Shown here piece after piece: positions 44,677 through 52,619 of a stretch of DNA of 64,000 nucleotides. The notes beneath the pieces were generated by a model. The model saw only the letters and a program-made list of their open reading frames with translations. It searched no databases and was not told where the DNA came from. Source of the stretch: Flavobacteriaceae bacterium (lineage in GTDB: Bacteria; Bacteroidota; Bacteroidia; Flavobacteriales; Flavobacteriaceae). Every line of letters begins with the position of its first letter. Position 1 is the stretch's first letter. The stretch lies in contig JADGEL010000002.1 of assembly GCA_016744415.1 (NCBI GenBank), positions 62,001-126,000 of the forward strand, written 5' to 3'. Made by a program: the position numbers and the translations under genes.

Positions 44677-46362
44677 TTAATAACCAACTGCAGTTTCATC
44701 ACCTCTAGGATCAGCACCTCCTTCTAATTGTCCGCTGTCTAAAACCAATATTGCATTGACTTTACCAATCACAACCGAATTAGAAATATCAATCTCATAA
44801 CCCAAGTCTTTCAATTTTTGTATAGTAACTTCATCAAATCCATTTGGCTCCATTTTAATAACATCTGGCAACCATTGGTGGTGAAATCTTGGAACAGCAA
44901 CGGCTTCTTGCATGCCCATTTCAAACTCGGTTACATTCAATATAGTTTGCAAAACCGAGGTAATAATAGTTGATCCTCCTGGTGATCCAATTACCATTTT
45001 TAAATCACCTTTTTTGGTAACAATAGTTGGTGTCATAGAACTCAACATGCGTTTTTCGGGTCTAATAGAATTTGCTTCAGCACCAACCAAACCAAACATA
45101 TTCGGAGTTCCTGGTTTTGCACTAAAATCATCCATTTCATTATTTAAGAAAAAACCTAATTCGTCAATAAATACTTTTGATCCGAAACCTCCATTTAATG
45201 TAGTGGTAACCGAAACGGCATTTCCATATGTATCTACAATCGAGTAATGTGTAGTCTCGTCACTTTCATATCCGTTCAGGTTTCCATGATTGAGATCTGA
45301 AGATTTTGTTGCTTTGTTCCAATCAAAACTAGCCATTCTTTGGGCGATGTAATTATTATCCGTTAAACTATCAATAGGTACATTTACAAAATCAATATCT
45401 CCTAAAAAATGGGCTCTATCAGCATAAGATCTTCTTTCAGCTTCGGTTAATAATTGAATGTACTTTGTAGAATTATGTTCTAATTCTTGTGCATTATATG
45501 GCTCAATCGATTTTAAAATTTGCGCTAAACATATACCACCGCTAGAAGGTAATGTCATCGAAATAATTTCTAAATCTTTGTATTGAAAAGTAATTGGTTT
45601 TCGCCATTTGGCTTCATATTTTTCTAAATCTAACAACGTTAAATTACCTCCACGTTTATTTAATTCATTAACAAGAATATTTGCAGTTTCACCATTATAA
45701 AAATCATCTTTACCAAAATCACGTAATCGCTCTAGCGTTTTTGCCAATTGTGGGAATTTAATGGTATCTCCCACTTCATATTCTAAACTCAAAACAATAT
45801 CTTTTCCATTAACTTCTTTAAATACTTCTTGATAATGCTCTAGTCTGTTAGCTTGCTTTTCAGTAACTACAATGCCTCTTTTTGCTAAATCAATTGATGG
45901 CTGTATAAGCTCACTCATAGGCAATGACCCAAACTTTTTATGGGTTGCAAACATACCTGCAACGGTTCCTGGAACACCAATTGCCAAGGCGCCTTTTTGG
46001 CTTAAATCCGAATCGGCATTACCAAGAGAATCTAAATACATATTTCTACTTGCCGCCAATGGTGCTTTTTCTCTAAAATCTAATGCCCCAGAATCTCCTT
46101 TATCAGTTCTATACACCATAAAACCTCCTCCTCCAAGGTTTCCTGCAAATTGGTAAGAAACTGCTAATGCTAACTCAGTTGCTACCATTGCATCAAATGC
46201 ATTACCTCCCTTTTTTAAAATATTAATCCCAATAGTTGATGCTTCTTCTCGAGCACTTACCACAATGGCATTATCGGCAATTAACCCTTGAATTTTAGAT
46301 TCTTCTTTTACACATTGAATAAATAATACGGATGCTAATACAATTAAAAAAAGTTGTCTCAT
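44677..46362 (-). CDS. ggt: Gamma-glutamyltransferase (glutathione hydrolase), lipoprotein-type
   Basis: The 561-residue protein begins 'MRQLFLIVLASVLFIQC', a type II signal peptide with lipobox FIQC, so it is probably anchored in the outer or inner membrane facing the periplasm. The Ntn-hydrolase cleavage site is 'DETTHYSIVDTYGNAVS', with the nucleophilic threonine opening the small subunit. Others are 'NLGGGGFMVYR', 'PLAASRNMY' and 'GSPGGSTIITSVLQ'. It removes gamma-glutamyl groups from glutathione and related peptides. Its start overlaps the acpH stop by four bases. Confidence 0.93.
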   Translation of the reverse strand: MRQLFLIVLASVLFIQCVKEESKIQGLIADNAIVVSAREEASTIGINILKKGGNAFDAMVATELALAVSYQFAGNLGGGGFMVYRTDKGDSGALDFREKAPLAASRNMYLDSLGNADSDLSQKGALAIGVPGTVAGMFATHKKFGSLPMSELIQPSIDLAKRGIVVTEKQANRLEHYQEVFKEVNGKDIVLSLEYEVGDTIKFPQLAKTLERLRDFGKDDFYNGETANILVNELNKRGGNLTLLDLEKYEAKWRKPITFQYKDLEIISMTLPSSGGICLAQILKSIEPYNAQELEHNSTKYIQLLTEAERRSYADRAHFLGDIDFVNVPIDSLTDNNYIAQRMASFDWNKATKSSDLNHGNLNGYESDETTHYSIVDTYGNAVSVTTTLNGGFGSKVFIDELGFFLNNEMDDFSAKPGTPNMFGLVGAEANSIRPEKRMLSSMTPTIVTKKGDLKMVIGSPGGSTIITSVLQTILNVTEFEMGMQEAVAVPRFHHQWLPDVIKMEPNGFDEVTIQKLKDLGYEIDISNSVVIGKVNAILVLDSGQLEGGADPRGDETAVGY

Positions 46363-46943
46363 AAAGTAGCTGTTTTATTTTTTGCAAATATAATTAAGTC
46401 TTTGAAAAAAAGTGTAAAGTCATTTTCAAAATCTTGGTAATGCTCATTTAAATCTTCGATAGATAAATGCATTTGTGATTTCATTTTAGTCCTACGATTC
46501 ATTCCTTTTAACACCTGCTGCATTCCCTCTAAAAACTGATAATTATACAACCAATTATATTGCTCTAAGTAAGGAAGCATATCTTTGATTTTTTCTGGCA
46601 GAATTTCATAATGTTCATGCAATAAACTATAAAAATTTTGAGCATATATATCTAATGGAATCTTACAATAGTCTTCCCAGTTTTTTGCTAAGAAATGATC
46701 ATAAAACAAATCGATGATGACACCATTATAATGTCCGTATCGTTCATGCAGTCGCCTTTTGCTTTTTCTAACAATAGGGTGTTGGTCTGTAAAAGTATCA
46801 ATATGGCGATGTAAAATAATTCCTTTTTGAATTTCTGAAGGAAAATGTTTGTATTTGTTTCCCCTAATAGCATCAGCAATAAAATTACCAATCATAATGT
46901 CTTGATTGTTCTTGGATAAGTAGAGGTGGGCCAAAAAATTCAT
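46359..46943 (-). CDS. acpH: Acyl carrier protein phosphodiesterase
   Basis: The track starts at 47000, but the ATG at 46943 (MNFLAHLYLSKNN) matches the family N-terminus and is preferred (194 residues). 'IMIGNFIADAIRGNKY', 'GIILHRHIDTFTDQHPIV' and 'VIIDLFYDHFLAKNW' are AcpH signatures, with the His and Asp residues that bind the metal. The enzyme removes the 4'-phosphopantetheine group from holo-ACP. It overlaps ggt by four bases. Confidence 0.9.
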   Translation of the reverse strand: MNFLAHLYLSKNNQDIMIGNFIADAIRGNKYKHFPSEIQKGIILHRHIDTFTDQHPIVRKSKRRLHERYGHYNGVIIDLFYDHFLAKNWEDYCKIPLDIYAQNFYSLLHEHYEILPEKIKDMLPYLEQYNWLYNYQFLEGMQQVLKGMNRRTKMKSQMHLSIEDLNEHYQDFENDFTLFFKDLIIFAKNKTATL

Positions 46944-47006
46944 TCTGTGAAAGTAGTAAAATGAATTTTGAATGAATAAAAAACAGGTAGTTAATAGCAA
47001 AATAAA

Positions 47007-47038
47007 AAATCCACAAGTTAAAATAAACTTGTGGATTT
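47007..47038 (-). terminator. Terminator of the LRR protein gene
   Basis: AAATCCACAAGTT pairs with AACTTGTGGATTT over a six-base loop, with a T-run following on the minus strand. It lies just past the LRR stop codon. Confidence 0.85.
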
Positions 47039-47063
47039 CTATTTTGATTAAAACTAGTATTGA

Positions 47064-47981
47064 TTAGTCAGAAACTATAGTGCTATTAACACTCATAGTA
47101 GCTTTAATCTTTGGGGACGATATAAATTTAAAATCAACAAGCGTAGGGATATTTGCAATTGCTTCGTCGATATTTGAGTCAAAGTTATTATTGTTTAACA
47201 TTAATGTTACTAAGTTGTTTAATTGAGCAATTTCTGAAGGTACTTCACCATCAAAAGAATTGTTTGCCAATGAAAGTTCTGTCAATTTGTTTAGGTTTCC
47301 AATCTCAGTAGGAATTTGACCAATCATTTTATTATCAAAAACACTTAACAACTCTAATTGACTTAAGTTAGAAATTTGTAAAGGTAAAACACCCTCAATA
47401 TTGTTACTACTTAAGTGCAATATTCTCAAGTTTTTTAAATCTCCTATACTATTAGGCAAAAATCCAGTAATGTTATTGTTGAATAGTGTTAACTCCTCTA
47501 AATTATTTAGGTTTCCAATATTAGCAGGAATTGTACCATCTAATTGATTCATAAAAAGCACAATACTTTTAAGTGATTCTATTTCACAAATTGTAGTTGG
47601 AATTTCACCATTTATTTGATTAAACGATAAATTCAAATTTTCTAAAGTCGTAAAATCACCAATATTTTTCGGTATTGAACCCTCAATTGAGTTCATATGT
47701 AGATTTAAAACTCTTAAGTTAGGTAAGTTTACTATTTCAGAAGTAATCACTCCTGATAAGTTATTAAAACTTAAATTGATTTCTACAACATGATTGTTTT
47801 CAACTGTAATTCCGAACCAGTTATTTACTGGCTCACTCAAATCCCAAGTTTGGTTCCAATTAGATCCATTAGTTGCTTCATAAAAAGAAATTAAGATATC
47901 CTTTTCACATTTATTAACATTAGCAAAACTTACAGAAGTAAATATTAGGAATACTGGGATTAGTAGCTTTAAAGTTCTCAT
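47064..47981 (-). CDS. Secreted leucine-rich-repeat protein (plant-type LRR)
   Basis: The 305-residue protein starts with a signal peptide ('LKLLIPVFLIFTSVSFA') and an N-cap 'NKCEKDILISFYEATNGSNWNQTWDL', then has about eight 23-24-residue repeats of the form LxxLxxLxLxxNxLxGxIPxxIGxL, e.g. 'LNLHMNSIEGSIPKNIGDF'. Such bacterial LRRs are usually extracellular or surface adhesion/recognition proteins. There is no T9SS-type C-terminal domain that I can recognise, so the route to the surface is unclear. It has its own promoter and terminator. Confidence 0.85.
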   Translation of the reverse strand: MRTLKLLIPVFLIFTSVSFANVNKCEKDILISFYEATNGSNWNQTWDLSEPVNNWFGITVENNHVVEINLSFNNLSGVITSEIVNLPNLRVLNLHMNSIEGSIPKNIGDFTTLENLNLSFNQINGEIPTTICEIESLKSIVLFMNQLDGTIPANIGNLNNLEELTLFNNNITGFLPNSIGDLKNLRILHLSSNNIEGVLPLQISNLSQLELLSVFDNKMIGQIPTEIGNLNKLTELSLANNSFDGEVPSEIAQLNNLVTLMLNNNNFDSNIDEAIANIPTLVDFKFISSPKIKATMSVNSTIVSD

Positions 47982-48021
47982 CGTTGTGGGGATTTAATTA
48001 AAATGTAAACTTATTACACAT

Positions 48022-48052
48022 CAAATGTAGAACAAATATATTACAATTCAAA
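48022..48052 (-). promoter_or_regulatory. Promoter of the LRR protein gene
   Basis: On the minus strand TTTG (48052-48049), 19 bases, then TACATTTG (48029-48022) match the Bacteroidota consensus exactly. The start site would lie ~30 bases before the LRR ATG. Confidence 0.65.
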
Positions 48053-48137
48053 TTTATTTTTAATAAAACACACCATTCATTAAAAAAAACTTACAATTTA
48101 TTATACTTTATAGCATGTTGGTAGAGTTAAAAATAAA

Positions 48138-48167
48138 TTCGAAAAATCACTAATTTTAGTATCTTTG
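48138..48167 (+). promoter_or_regulatory. Promoter of bshB1
   Basis: A perfect -7 box TATCTTTG (48160-48167) follows a weak -33 (TTCG at 48138) at about 18-19 bases. It lies 40 bases before the bshB1 ATG. Confidence 0.5.
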
Positions 48168-48206
48168 TTTAAAAAATGAGATATAATCATTTATTAATAT
48201 TTAATT

Positions 48207-48923
48207 ATGAAGCTAGACATATTAGCAATTGGGGCACACCCAGATGATGTCGAACTAAGTTGTTCTGCAACTATTTCAAAAGAAATATCATTAGGAAAAA
48301 AAGTTGGTATTCTAGATTTAACTAGAGGAGAACTAGGGACTCGAGGGTCAGCCGAAATTAGAACAAAAGAAGCGACTGAAGCTGCAAAAATTATAGGAGT
48401 ATCAATAAGAGAGAACCTTGATTTTGCTGATGGTTTTTTTACAAATGACAAAAATCACCAATTAGAAATAATAAAAATTATACGAAAATATCGGCCTGAA
48501 ATAGTTTTGTGCAATGCTATTGATGATAGACATATTGATCATCCAAAAGGGAGTAAGTTAACTTCTGATGCTTGTTTCTTATCTGGATTAAGGAGAGTAG
48601 AAACTGATTTGAATGGCATTACTCAAGAAGCATGGAGACCTAAAAAAGTGTATCATTACATTCAATGGAAAAATATTGAGCCAGACTTTGTGGTTGATGT
48701 AACTGGTTTTATGGATATTAAAATAGCATCAGTCAAAGCTTATAAATCTCAGTTTCATGATCCAAATAGCAAAGAGCCAATATCTCCCATTACAAGTAAA
48801 AACTTTATTGATAGTGTGTTGTATCGAGCAAAAGATTTAGGGAGGTTAATTGGCACTGAATATGCCGAAGGCTATACTGTTGAACGTCCCATAGCTATTA
48901 AAAATTTAGACAATTTAATTTAA
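48207..48923 (+). CDS. bshB1: Bacillithiol biosynthesis deacetylase
   Basis: The 238-residue protein has the LmbE/PIG-L zinc motif 'AIGAHPDDVELSCSATI', then 'LDLTRGELGTRGSAEIRTKEA' and 'DDRHIDHPKGSKLTSDACFLSGL'. These match BshB1, which hydrolyses GlcNAc-malate to GlcN-malate in the second step of bacillithiol synthesis. The length is as expected. Bacteroidota commonly make bacillithiol in place of glutathione. The gene stands alone upstream of tRNA-His. Confidence 0.95.
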   Translation: MKLDILAIGAHPDDVELSCSATISKEISLGKKVGILDLTRGELGTRGSAEIRTKEATEAAKIIGVSIRENLDFADGFFTNDKNHQLEIIKIIRKYRPEIVLCNAIDDRHIDHPKGSKLTSDACFLSGLRRVETDLNGITQEAWRPKKVYHYIQWKNIEPDFVVDVTGFMDIKIASVKAYKSQFHDPNSKEPISPITSKNFIDSVLYRAKDLGRLIGTEYAEGYTVERPIAIKNLDNLI

Positions 48924-48943
48924 AATAATTCATTAAAAAATAC

Positions 48944-48973
48944 TTGCAAAATGTGATAAATAACTTACATTTG
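48944..48973 (+). promoter_or_regulatory. Promoter of tRNA-His
   Basis: TTG (48944-48946), 19 bases, then TACATTTG (48966-48973) match the Bacteroidota consensus. The tRNA begins 17 bases downstream. Confidence 0.65.
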
Positions 48974-48989
48974 CACCCGCAAGTTATAC

Positions 48990-49064
48990 GGTGGTTGTAG
49001 CTCAGTTGGTTAGAGCATCGGTTTGTGGTACCGAGGGTCGTGGGTTCGAGCCCCATCTTCCACC
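48990..49064 (+). tRNA. tRNA-His (anticodon GTG)
   Basis: The cloverleaf reads GTGGTTG (acceptor), GCTC/GAGC D-stem, TCGGT-TTGTGGT-ACCGA anticodon stem-loop with GTG, and GTGGG-TTCGAGC-CCCAT T-arm. A G at 48990 and a C at 49064 give the extra G-1:C73 pair typical of tRNA-His. CCA is not encoded as such. The acceptor 3' strand is CTTCCAC, which leaves apparent U-U juxtapositions at positions 5:68 and 6:67; see findings. Confidence 0.9.
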
Positions 49065-49065
49065 C

Positions 49066-49103
49066 AAGAGAGTTGATTCATAAGAATCAACTCTCTTTTT
49101 TTT
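49066..49103 (+). terminator. Rho-independent terminator of tRNA-His
   Basis: AAGAGAGTTGATTC pairs perfectly with GAATCAACTCTCTT over a four-base loop and is followed by a run of T. It starts two bases after the tRNA. Confidence 0.92.
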
Positions 49104-49457
49104 GCGTAATTAACTTATAGATTCTCTAAAAAGTCTGTAACCCATCTTGTTTAAAAAAACACCTGTTTTGTTTATAAAAAAAAGCCCTTACAACCAAATG
49201 ATTATAAGGACTCTTGCGGAGAAAGAGGCACATCACCCGCCGCTCATAATCCTATATACAGAAAGGGATACGTGAATTTACTAACTCCTTGGTGACACAT
49301 AGGTAACGCTCTTAAAATTCATTTTATCGACTGCAATTTTAACAAAATTTTAACATTTATGCAGTTCAATATCCACAATAAATCTATCCTAAGCTGTCCA
49401 ACTTTTGAGTGCAGTACAAATCTAAATACTAACATATTTTTCTCTCATTTTTAAAAA
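49104..49457. other. Intergenic region at the left border of the defence island
   Basis: These 354 bases separate the tRNA-His terminator from the end of the HEPN-motif gene. They hold the tRNA-Ser 3' fragment with a terminator (see separate entry) and the string 'GGTGACACATAGGTAAC', which has a short direct repeat (GGTGACA / GGTAAC). No ORF is credible. The region reads as a junction between core chromosome and accessory DNA. Confidence 0.6.
49179..49228 (-). mobile_element. Candidate attachment-site remnant: 3' end of a tRNA-Ser gene plus terminator
   Basis: On the minus strand CCTCTTTCTCCGCA (49228-49215) equals the 3' end of a typical Bacteroidota tRNA-Ser, and is followed by CCTTATAA...TTGTAAGG (one G-U pair), GC and a T-run, a rho-independent terminator. 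The rest of the tRNA is absent: the base after the fragment diverges from any T-loop. This is the pattern left at the distal border when an integrative element inserts into a tRNA 3' end. By orientation the element would extend to the right, toward an intact tRNA-Ser outside the window. Confidence 0.55.
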
Positions 49458-50861
49458 TTACACTTTTAAATAATATCCTTCTTCTACAGGGTAACCAGTA
49501 CTCATTTCATTTATTTTCGAAAAATTAAGAACATAATTATCATACCCAACATGTTTAAGAATTACCATATTCAGGAGTGTATATAATCTTACAGAAGCAT
49601 AATACAAATCTTTATCCTTATCATTAATTGAGCGGTCATCACCCAATTCTCTGTAGTCTGGAACACGACCATGAAGAAAGTCATTTCGAGAGGCTATCAC
49701 TTTTAAATCTTCTTCAGATAGGTAAATATTTAATATTTTAAAAGGTAGTTTTAGCCTTTCTTTATTAGTCACTTGATTAATTCTTCCTCTCAATGTTTCT
49801 ATATCCTTAAAACATTCTTTTCCTGAGTACTTGTCTAAAACTTTGTTCAAATCTTTTCTAAAGTTTTTATTTTCAGTTTTGGAAGTTATTGGTGATAATT
49901 TCTCTTTTCTATCTCCAATAACAATATCTGAAAGTGTCTCAAGAGCAATGGAATATCCACTAGGTCTAAAAATTAGGCTCGCATCACTAGATTCAATAAT
50001 TAATAGTAGCATAGCAAGAAAATCATCATTTTTAAAAACAGTTTGACATAATTTTGAAAACTCATTGATTGTCAAGCCCCTCAATTCTTTTCTTTTATAT
50101 ATTTTATTAGCCTCACTTTTAACTCTTGTCCAAGAATAAGGATTAGAATTAACAGGGTGCATTAAAGTTTTTATAGTTTCTCTTAATGTAAGAAAAACAA
50201 ACCCTATGAAATGTTTTCTATTTTTGTTATTGTATGCGAAATAATATGCTTTACCTCCTATAAAATTACCTAGTATATATCCTAAAGATACTCTTATTGC
50301 AAACATTTTGTCTGCAAATTCTTCAAATGATTGTTTCTTATTGGATTCAATTATTAAATAGCCTTTACTTTTTGTTTCATCTTTTTCTTGTAAAATATAA
50401 ATTTCTTCATCTTCAAAGTTTATGATTGTTCCATTTGTTGACCATTTCCAATTTTCACTGGCATAAATGAATTTACTAAGTTGAAAATTAAAATTAATTT
50501 TTTTCTTTAATGGAATTACAATTTTATAATACTTTAGTTTGTCTTTTTTTAAAGAAGAACTTATAATGGAGTTAATTATTCCAGTATTGAATGAGTCTAA
50601 ATATATTTGTTGAATTTTTAATGTTTCATCCTCAGTATTAAATGAAACATCTTTGATAATTTTCCCTAATATAGTTTTGTTATTTTTAGATGTTAAAATG
50701 TCTTTAAAACTAATTTTGAATAAGTTTTTGTTAGATTCAAAAGATATATTTTTCAAACCATTTAAATAATTTGAACGACATTTAAGACTTCCATTTTTGG
50801 GTAGTTCAAATTCTTCTATAAACTTGATTGGTTCTTTATTATAAAAATATTTCGCTTTCAT
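49458..50861 (-). CDS. HEPN-motif protein of a candidate defence operon
   Basis: The 467-residue protein is not a family I can name. Near its C-terminus 'ASRNDFLHGR' (R392-H397) gives the R-x4-H active-site motif of HEPN ribonucleases, set between helices 'LNIYLSEEDLKVIAS' and 'LYYASVRLYTLLNMVILKHV', as in Apea-like HEPN proteins. The N-terminal ~200 residues are beta-rich and may sense a ligand or protein. As last gene of the operon, overlapping the CoiA-like gene by four bases (ATGA), it may be the RNA-cleaving effector. The alternative is a structural HEPN fold with no catalysis. Confidence 0.65.
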   Translation of the reverse strand: MKAKYFYNKEPIKFIEEFELPKNGSLKCRSNYLNGLKNISFESNKNLFKISFKDILTSKNNKTILGKIIKDVSFNTEDETLKIQQIYLDSFNTGIINSIISSSLKKDKLKYYKIVIPLKKKINFNFQLSKFIYASENWKWSTNGTIINFEDEEIYILQEKDETKSKGYLIIESNKKQSFEEFADKMFAIRVSLGYILGNFIGGKAYYFAYNNKNRKHFIGFVFLTLRETIKTLMHPVNSNPYSWTRVKSEANKIYKRKELRGLTINEFSKLCQTVFKNDDFLAMLLLIIESSDASLIFRPSGYSIALETLSDIVIGDRKEKLSPITSKTENKNFRKDLNKVLDKYSGKECFKDIETLRGRINQVTNKERLKLPFKILNIYLSEEDLKVIASRNDFLHGRVPDYRELGDDRSINDKDKDLYYASVRLYTLLNMVILKHVGYDNYVLNFSKINEMSTGYPVEEGYYLKV

Positions 50862-52525
50862 AGATATAGAAAATAATCAATTTTTGGAAAAATTATACTA
50901 ATCAACATAGATAGTTCTTTTTCTTTTTTCATATAATTAACCCCTTCTTGCCAACTATTTTCTAAGTAGTTCTCAATTTTTTTTCTTAAGCCTCCTTTTT
51001 TATCTTCTTTTCTATAAAACTCATCTAACCCACCTTTATAGTAGTTCTGAATTCCAAAAACGATAATAGCTTGGTAATTAAAATATTTACTTTTTTCGTT
51101 AAAATACAGGTTAGCTATTTGAGATAACTTCACATAATTAAACCCTATTACTCTATTAAATTTTAGTGAAAGAATAGTAAATAAATATTTTTCATATTTC
51201 ACTATACACCCTAAATTATAATCTGAAAAAGAAACACCATTTTGCCCCTCAATGTATTTGGCATAAAATGTAGCTTGAGCTAAATAATAAATTATTGAAT
51301 CACTCCCTGTTGATTTAGTATTTTTAAGTTCATTTCTAAATTCATTTTGTAAGAATCTCTTATCATTTGAATTTAACCTTGAAAAGACATTAAAGTACCT
51401 GTATAAATTAATTTCAATTTCAAGTTTTGTGGAACGAAATACTCCTTGAAACTTTGTAAGGTCTAAATGGTTAGAATATAACCTATTAAAAAAATCAATG
51501 TTAATTTTTTCATACTCATCTTCCTCTTGTAAAATATGACTCCTTCTTTCTTTATTATGATCTCCAGAATATGTTCTATTTATATATTTAATATTATCAC
51601 TCTTTAGATCTTCCCTTTTTTCTGCTAAACTGATTTTATTTAATTCGTTATTTACTTTTTCTTCTTCTTTTTGATAGTCAAAATAATATACTTTGTAATT
51701 ATTAGAATCAAATGTCAAATCTGCTAAGCTTACATAAGCTTCGCACCAAGTCAACTCTATAACTCCATTAGTTATTTCAGGTTTTTGCCAATGACATAAT
51801 AAGATTAGTTCTTCTCTTTCTTTAGATAATGAAATTGCTTTACTGTCTAATACAAACGCATTTCTGTTATTAGAGTAGAATATATCTTTATCTGTAAATC
51901 TTTGTTTGAATTTTTCAAGCTCAAAGTTTTTAAATATCCAAATGATATAAGTATTGTTTTCTTTGTAAAAATGTTCTCTATCAACAATTACACTTAAAAA
52001 TGTAGTTGAAAGTTGTATTTCAAACACTACGTCTAAATCTTTATAAACTGAGGTAACATCAGGTTTTTTCCAATTTAAATAATCTACCTTGCTTTTTTTT
52101 ACTTTTTCGGTTGCAACAAAGGAAACGTTTCCATGAACTTCCTTATCTAAAAGCAGAAAATCTCTGATTAGATTTTTAGTTTTTTTATGCAAGGGGCTTT
52201 CCTTAGCTCCATTATATTTCGCCCTTAATAAGTCTTTTTTATTTATTTTCGAGTCAATCTTTAATGGGCAATCATCACTATCTTTAAAATGTGAAAAGTG
52301 GAGAATTTTATTAGTTCCAATACCTCCATTTATTTTTATTTTTTGACCGCATATATAACATACAAATAATGGAGAGCGTATACCTTTGATTGCTTCTTGC
52401 AATTTTCTTCTGTAACTAAATATTTCACCCTCTTTTTTATTAAAAAAACCATCCGCAATTATTTCCTTTCCTGTTTCTTTATTTAAAACAGTTTTAATTG
52501 TTCTAATGTTTCTTCTAACCCCCAT
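50858..52525 (-). CDS. CoiA-like Zn-finger / PD-(D/E)XK nuclease-like protein (DUF6035-like)
   Basis: The 555-residue protein has a zinc-ribbon pattern (C56, C59, H76, H79, C86: 'FVCYICGQ', 'LHFSHFKD') followed by a nuclease core: 'AKESPLHKKTK' (E109, H113), 'WKKPDV' (D156) and 'VFEIQLS' (E169, Q171). That order is the E-x3-H, K-x-D-V, E-x-Q pattern of CoiA competence proteins and related restriction-like nucleases. From memory it resembles proteins annotated DUF6035. The remaining ~350 residues are helical with no domain I recognise. It is fourth in the operon and overlaps the micro-ORF upstream by 11 bases and the HEPN gene downstream by four. Confidence 0.7.
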   Translation of the reverse strand: MGVRRNIRTIKTVLNKETGKEIIADGFFNKKEGEIFSYRRKLQEAIKGIRSPLFVCYICGQKIKINGGIGTNKILHFSHFKDSDDCPLKIDSKINKKDLLRAKYNGAKESPLHKKTKNLIRDFLLLDKEVHGNVSFVATEKVKKSKVDYLNWKKPDVTSVYKDLDVVFEIQLSTTFLSVIVDREHFYKENNTYIIWIFKNFELEKFKQRFTDKDIFYSNNRNAFVLDSKAISLSKEREELILLCHWQKPEITNGVIELTWCEAYVSLADLTFDSNNYKVYYFDYQKEEEKVNNELNKISLAEKREDLKSDNIKYINRTYSGDHNKERRSHILQEEDEYEKINIDFFNRLYSNHLDLTKFQGVFRSTKLEIEINLYRYFNVFSRLNSNDKRFLQNEFRNELKNTKSTGSDSIIYYLAQATFYAKYIEGQNGVSFSDYNLGCIVKYEKYLFTILSLKFNRVIGFNYVKLSQIANLYFNEKSKYFNYQAIIVFGIQNYYKGGLDEFYRKEDKKGGLRKKIENYLENSWQEGVNYMKKEKELSMLISIIFPKIDYFLYL

Positions 52526-52619
52526 GTTCTATAAATTCTTTTCGAACCCAATATTCAATTGAATGATTCGAATCATAGGTAAGGCTTTCTACATTTTTAT
52601 ATTTACTAAACTCTATCAT
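52515..52619 (-). CDS. 34-residue micro-ORF between helicase and CoiA-like gene
   Basis: This ORF is too short for the track. The ATG at 52619 overlaps the helicase stop by one base (TAATG) and the TAG at 52515 overlaps the start of the CoiA-like gene by 11 bases. It encodes MIEFSKYKNVESLTYDSN... ending EFIEHGG, charged and without a signal peptide or membrane span. It fills exactly the only gap in an otherwise overlapping operon, which favours translation and coupling over chance. Possible roles are a small regulator, an antitoxin-like inhibitor, or only a coupling leader peptide. Confidence 0.5.
   Translation of the reverse strand: MIEFSKYKNVESLTYDSNHSIEYWVRKEFIEHGG

Noticed and set aside
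46944-47000. N-terminal extension of acpH in the track (MLLTTCFLF...)
   Set aside because: The family N-terminus begins at MNFLAHLYL, so the upstream 19 codons are probably untranslated.
48194-48451. 85-residue ORF antisense to bshB1
   Set aside because: It lies wholly within the well-supported bshB1 gene on the opposite strand and its translation shows no family features.
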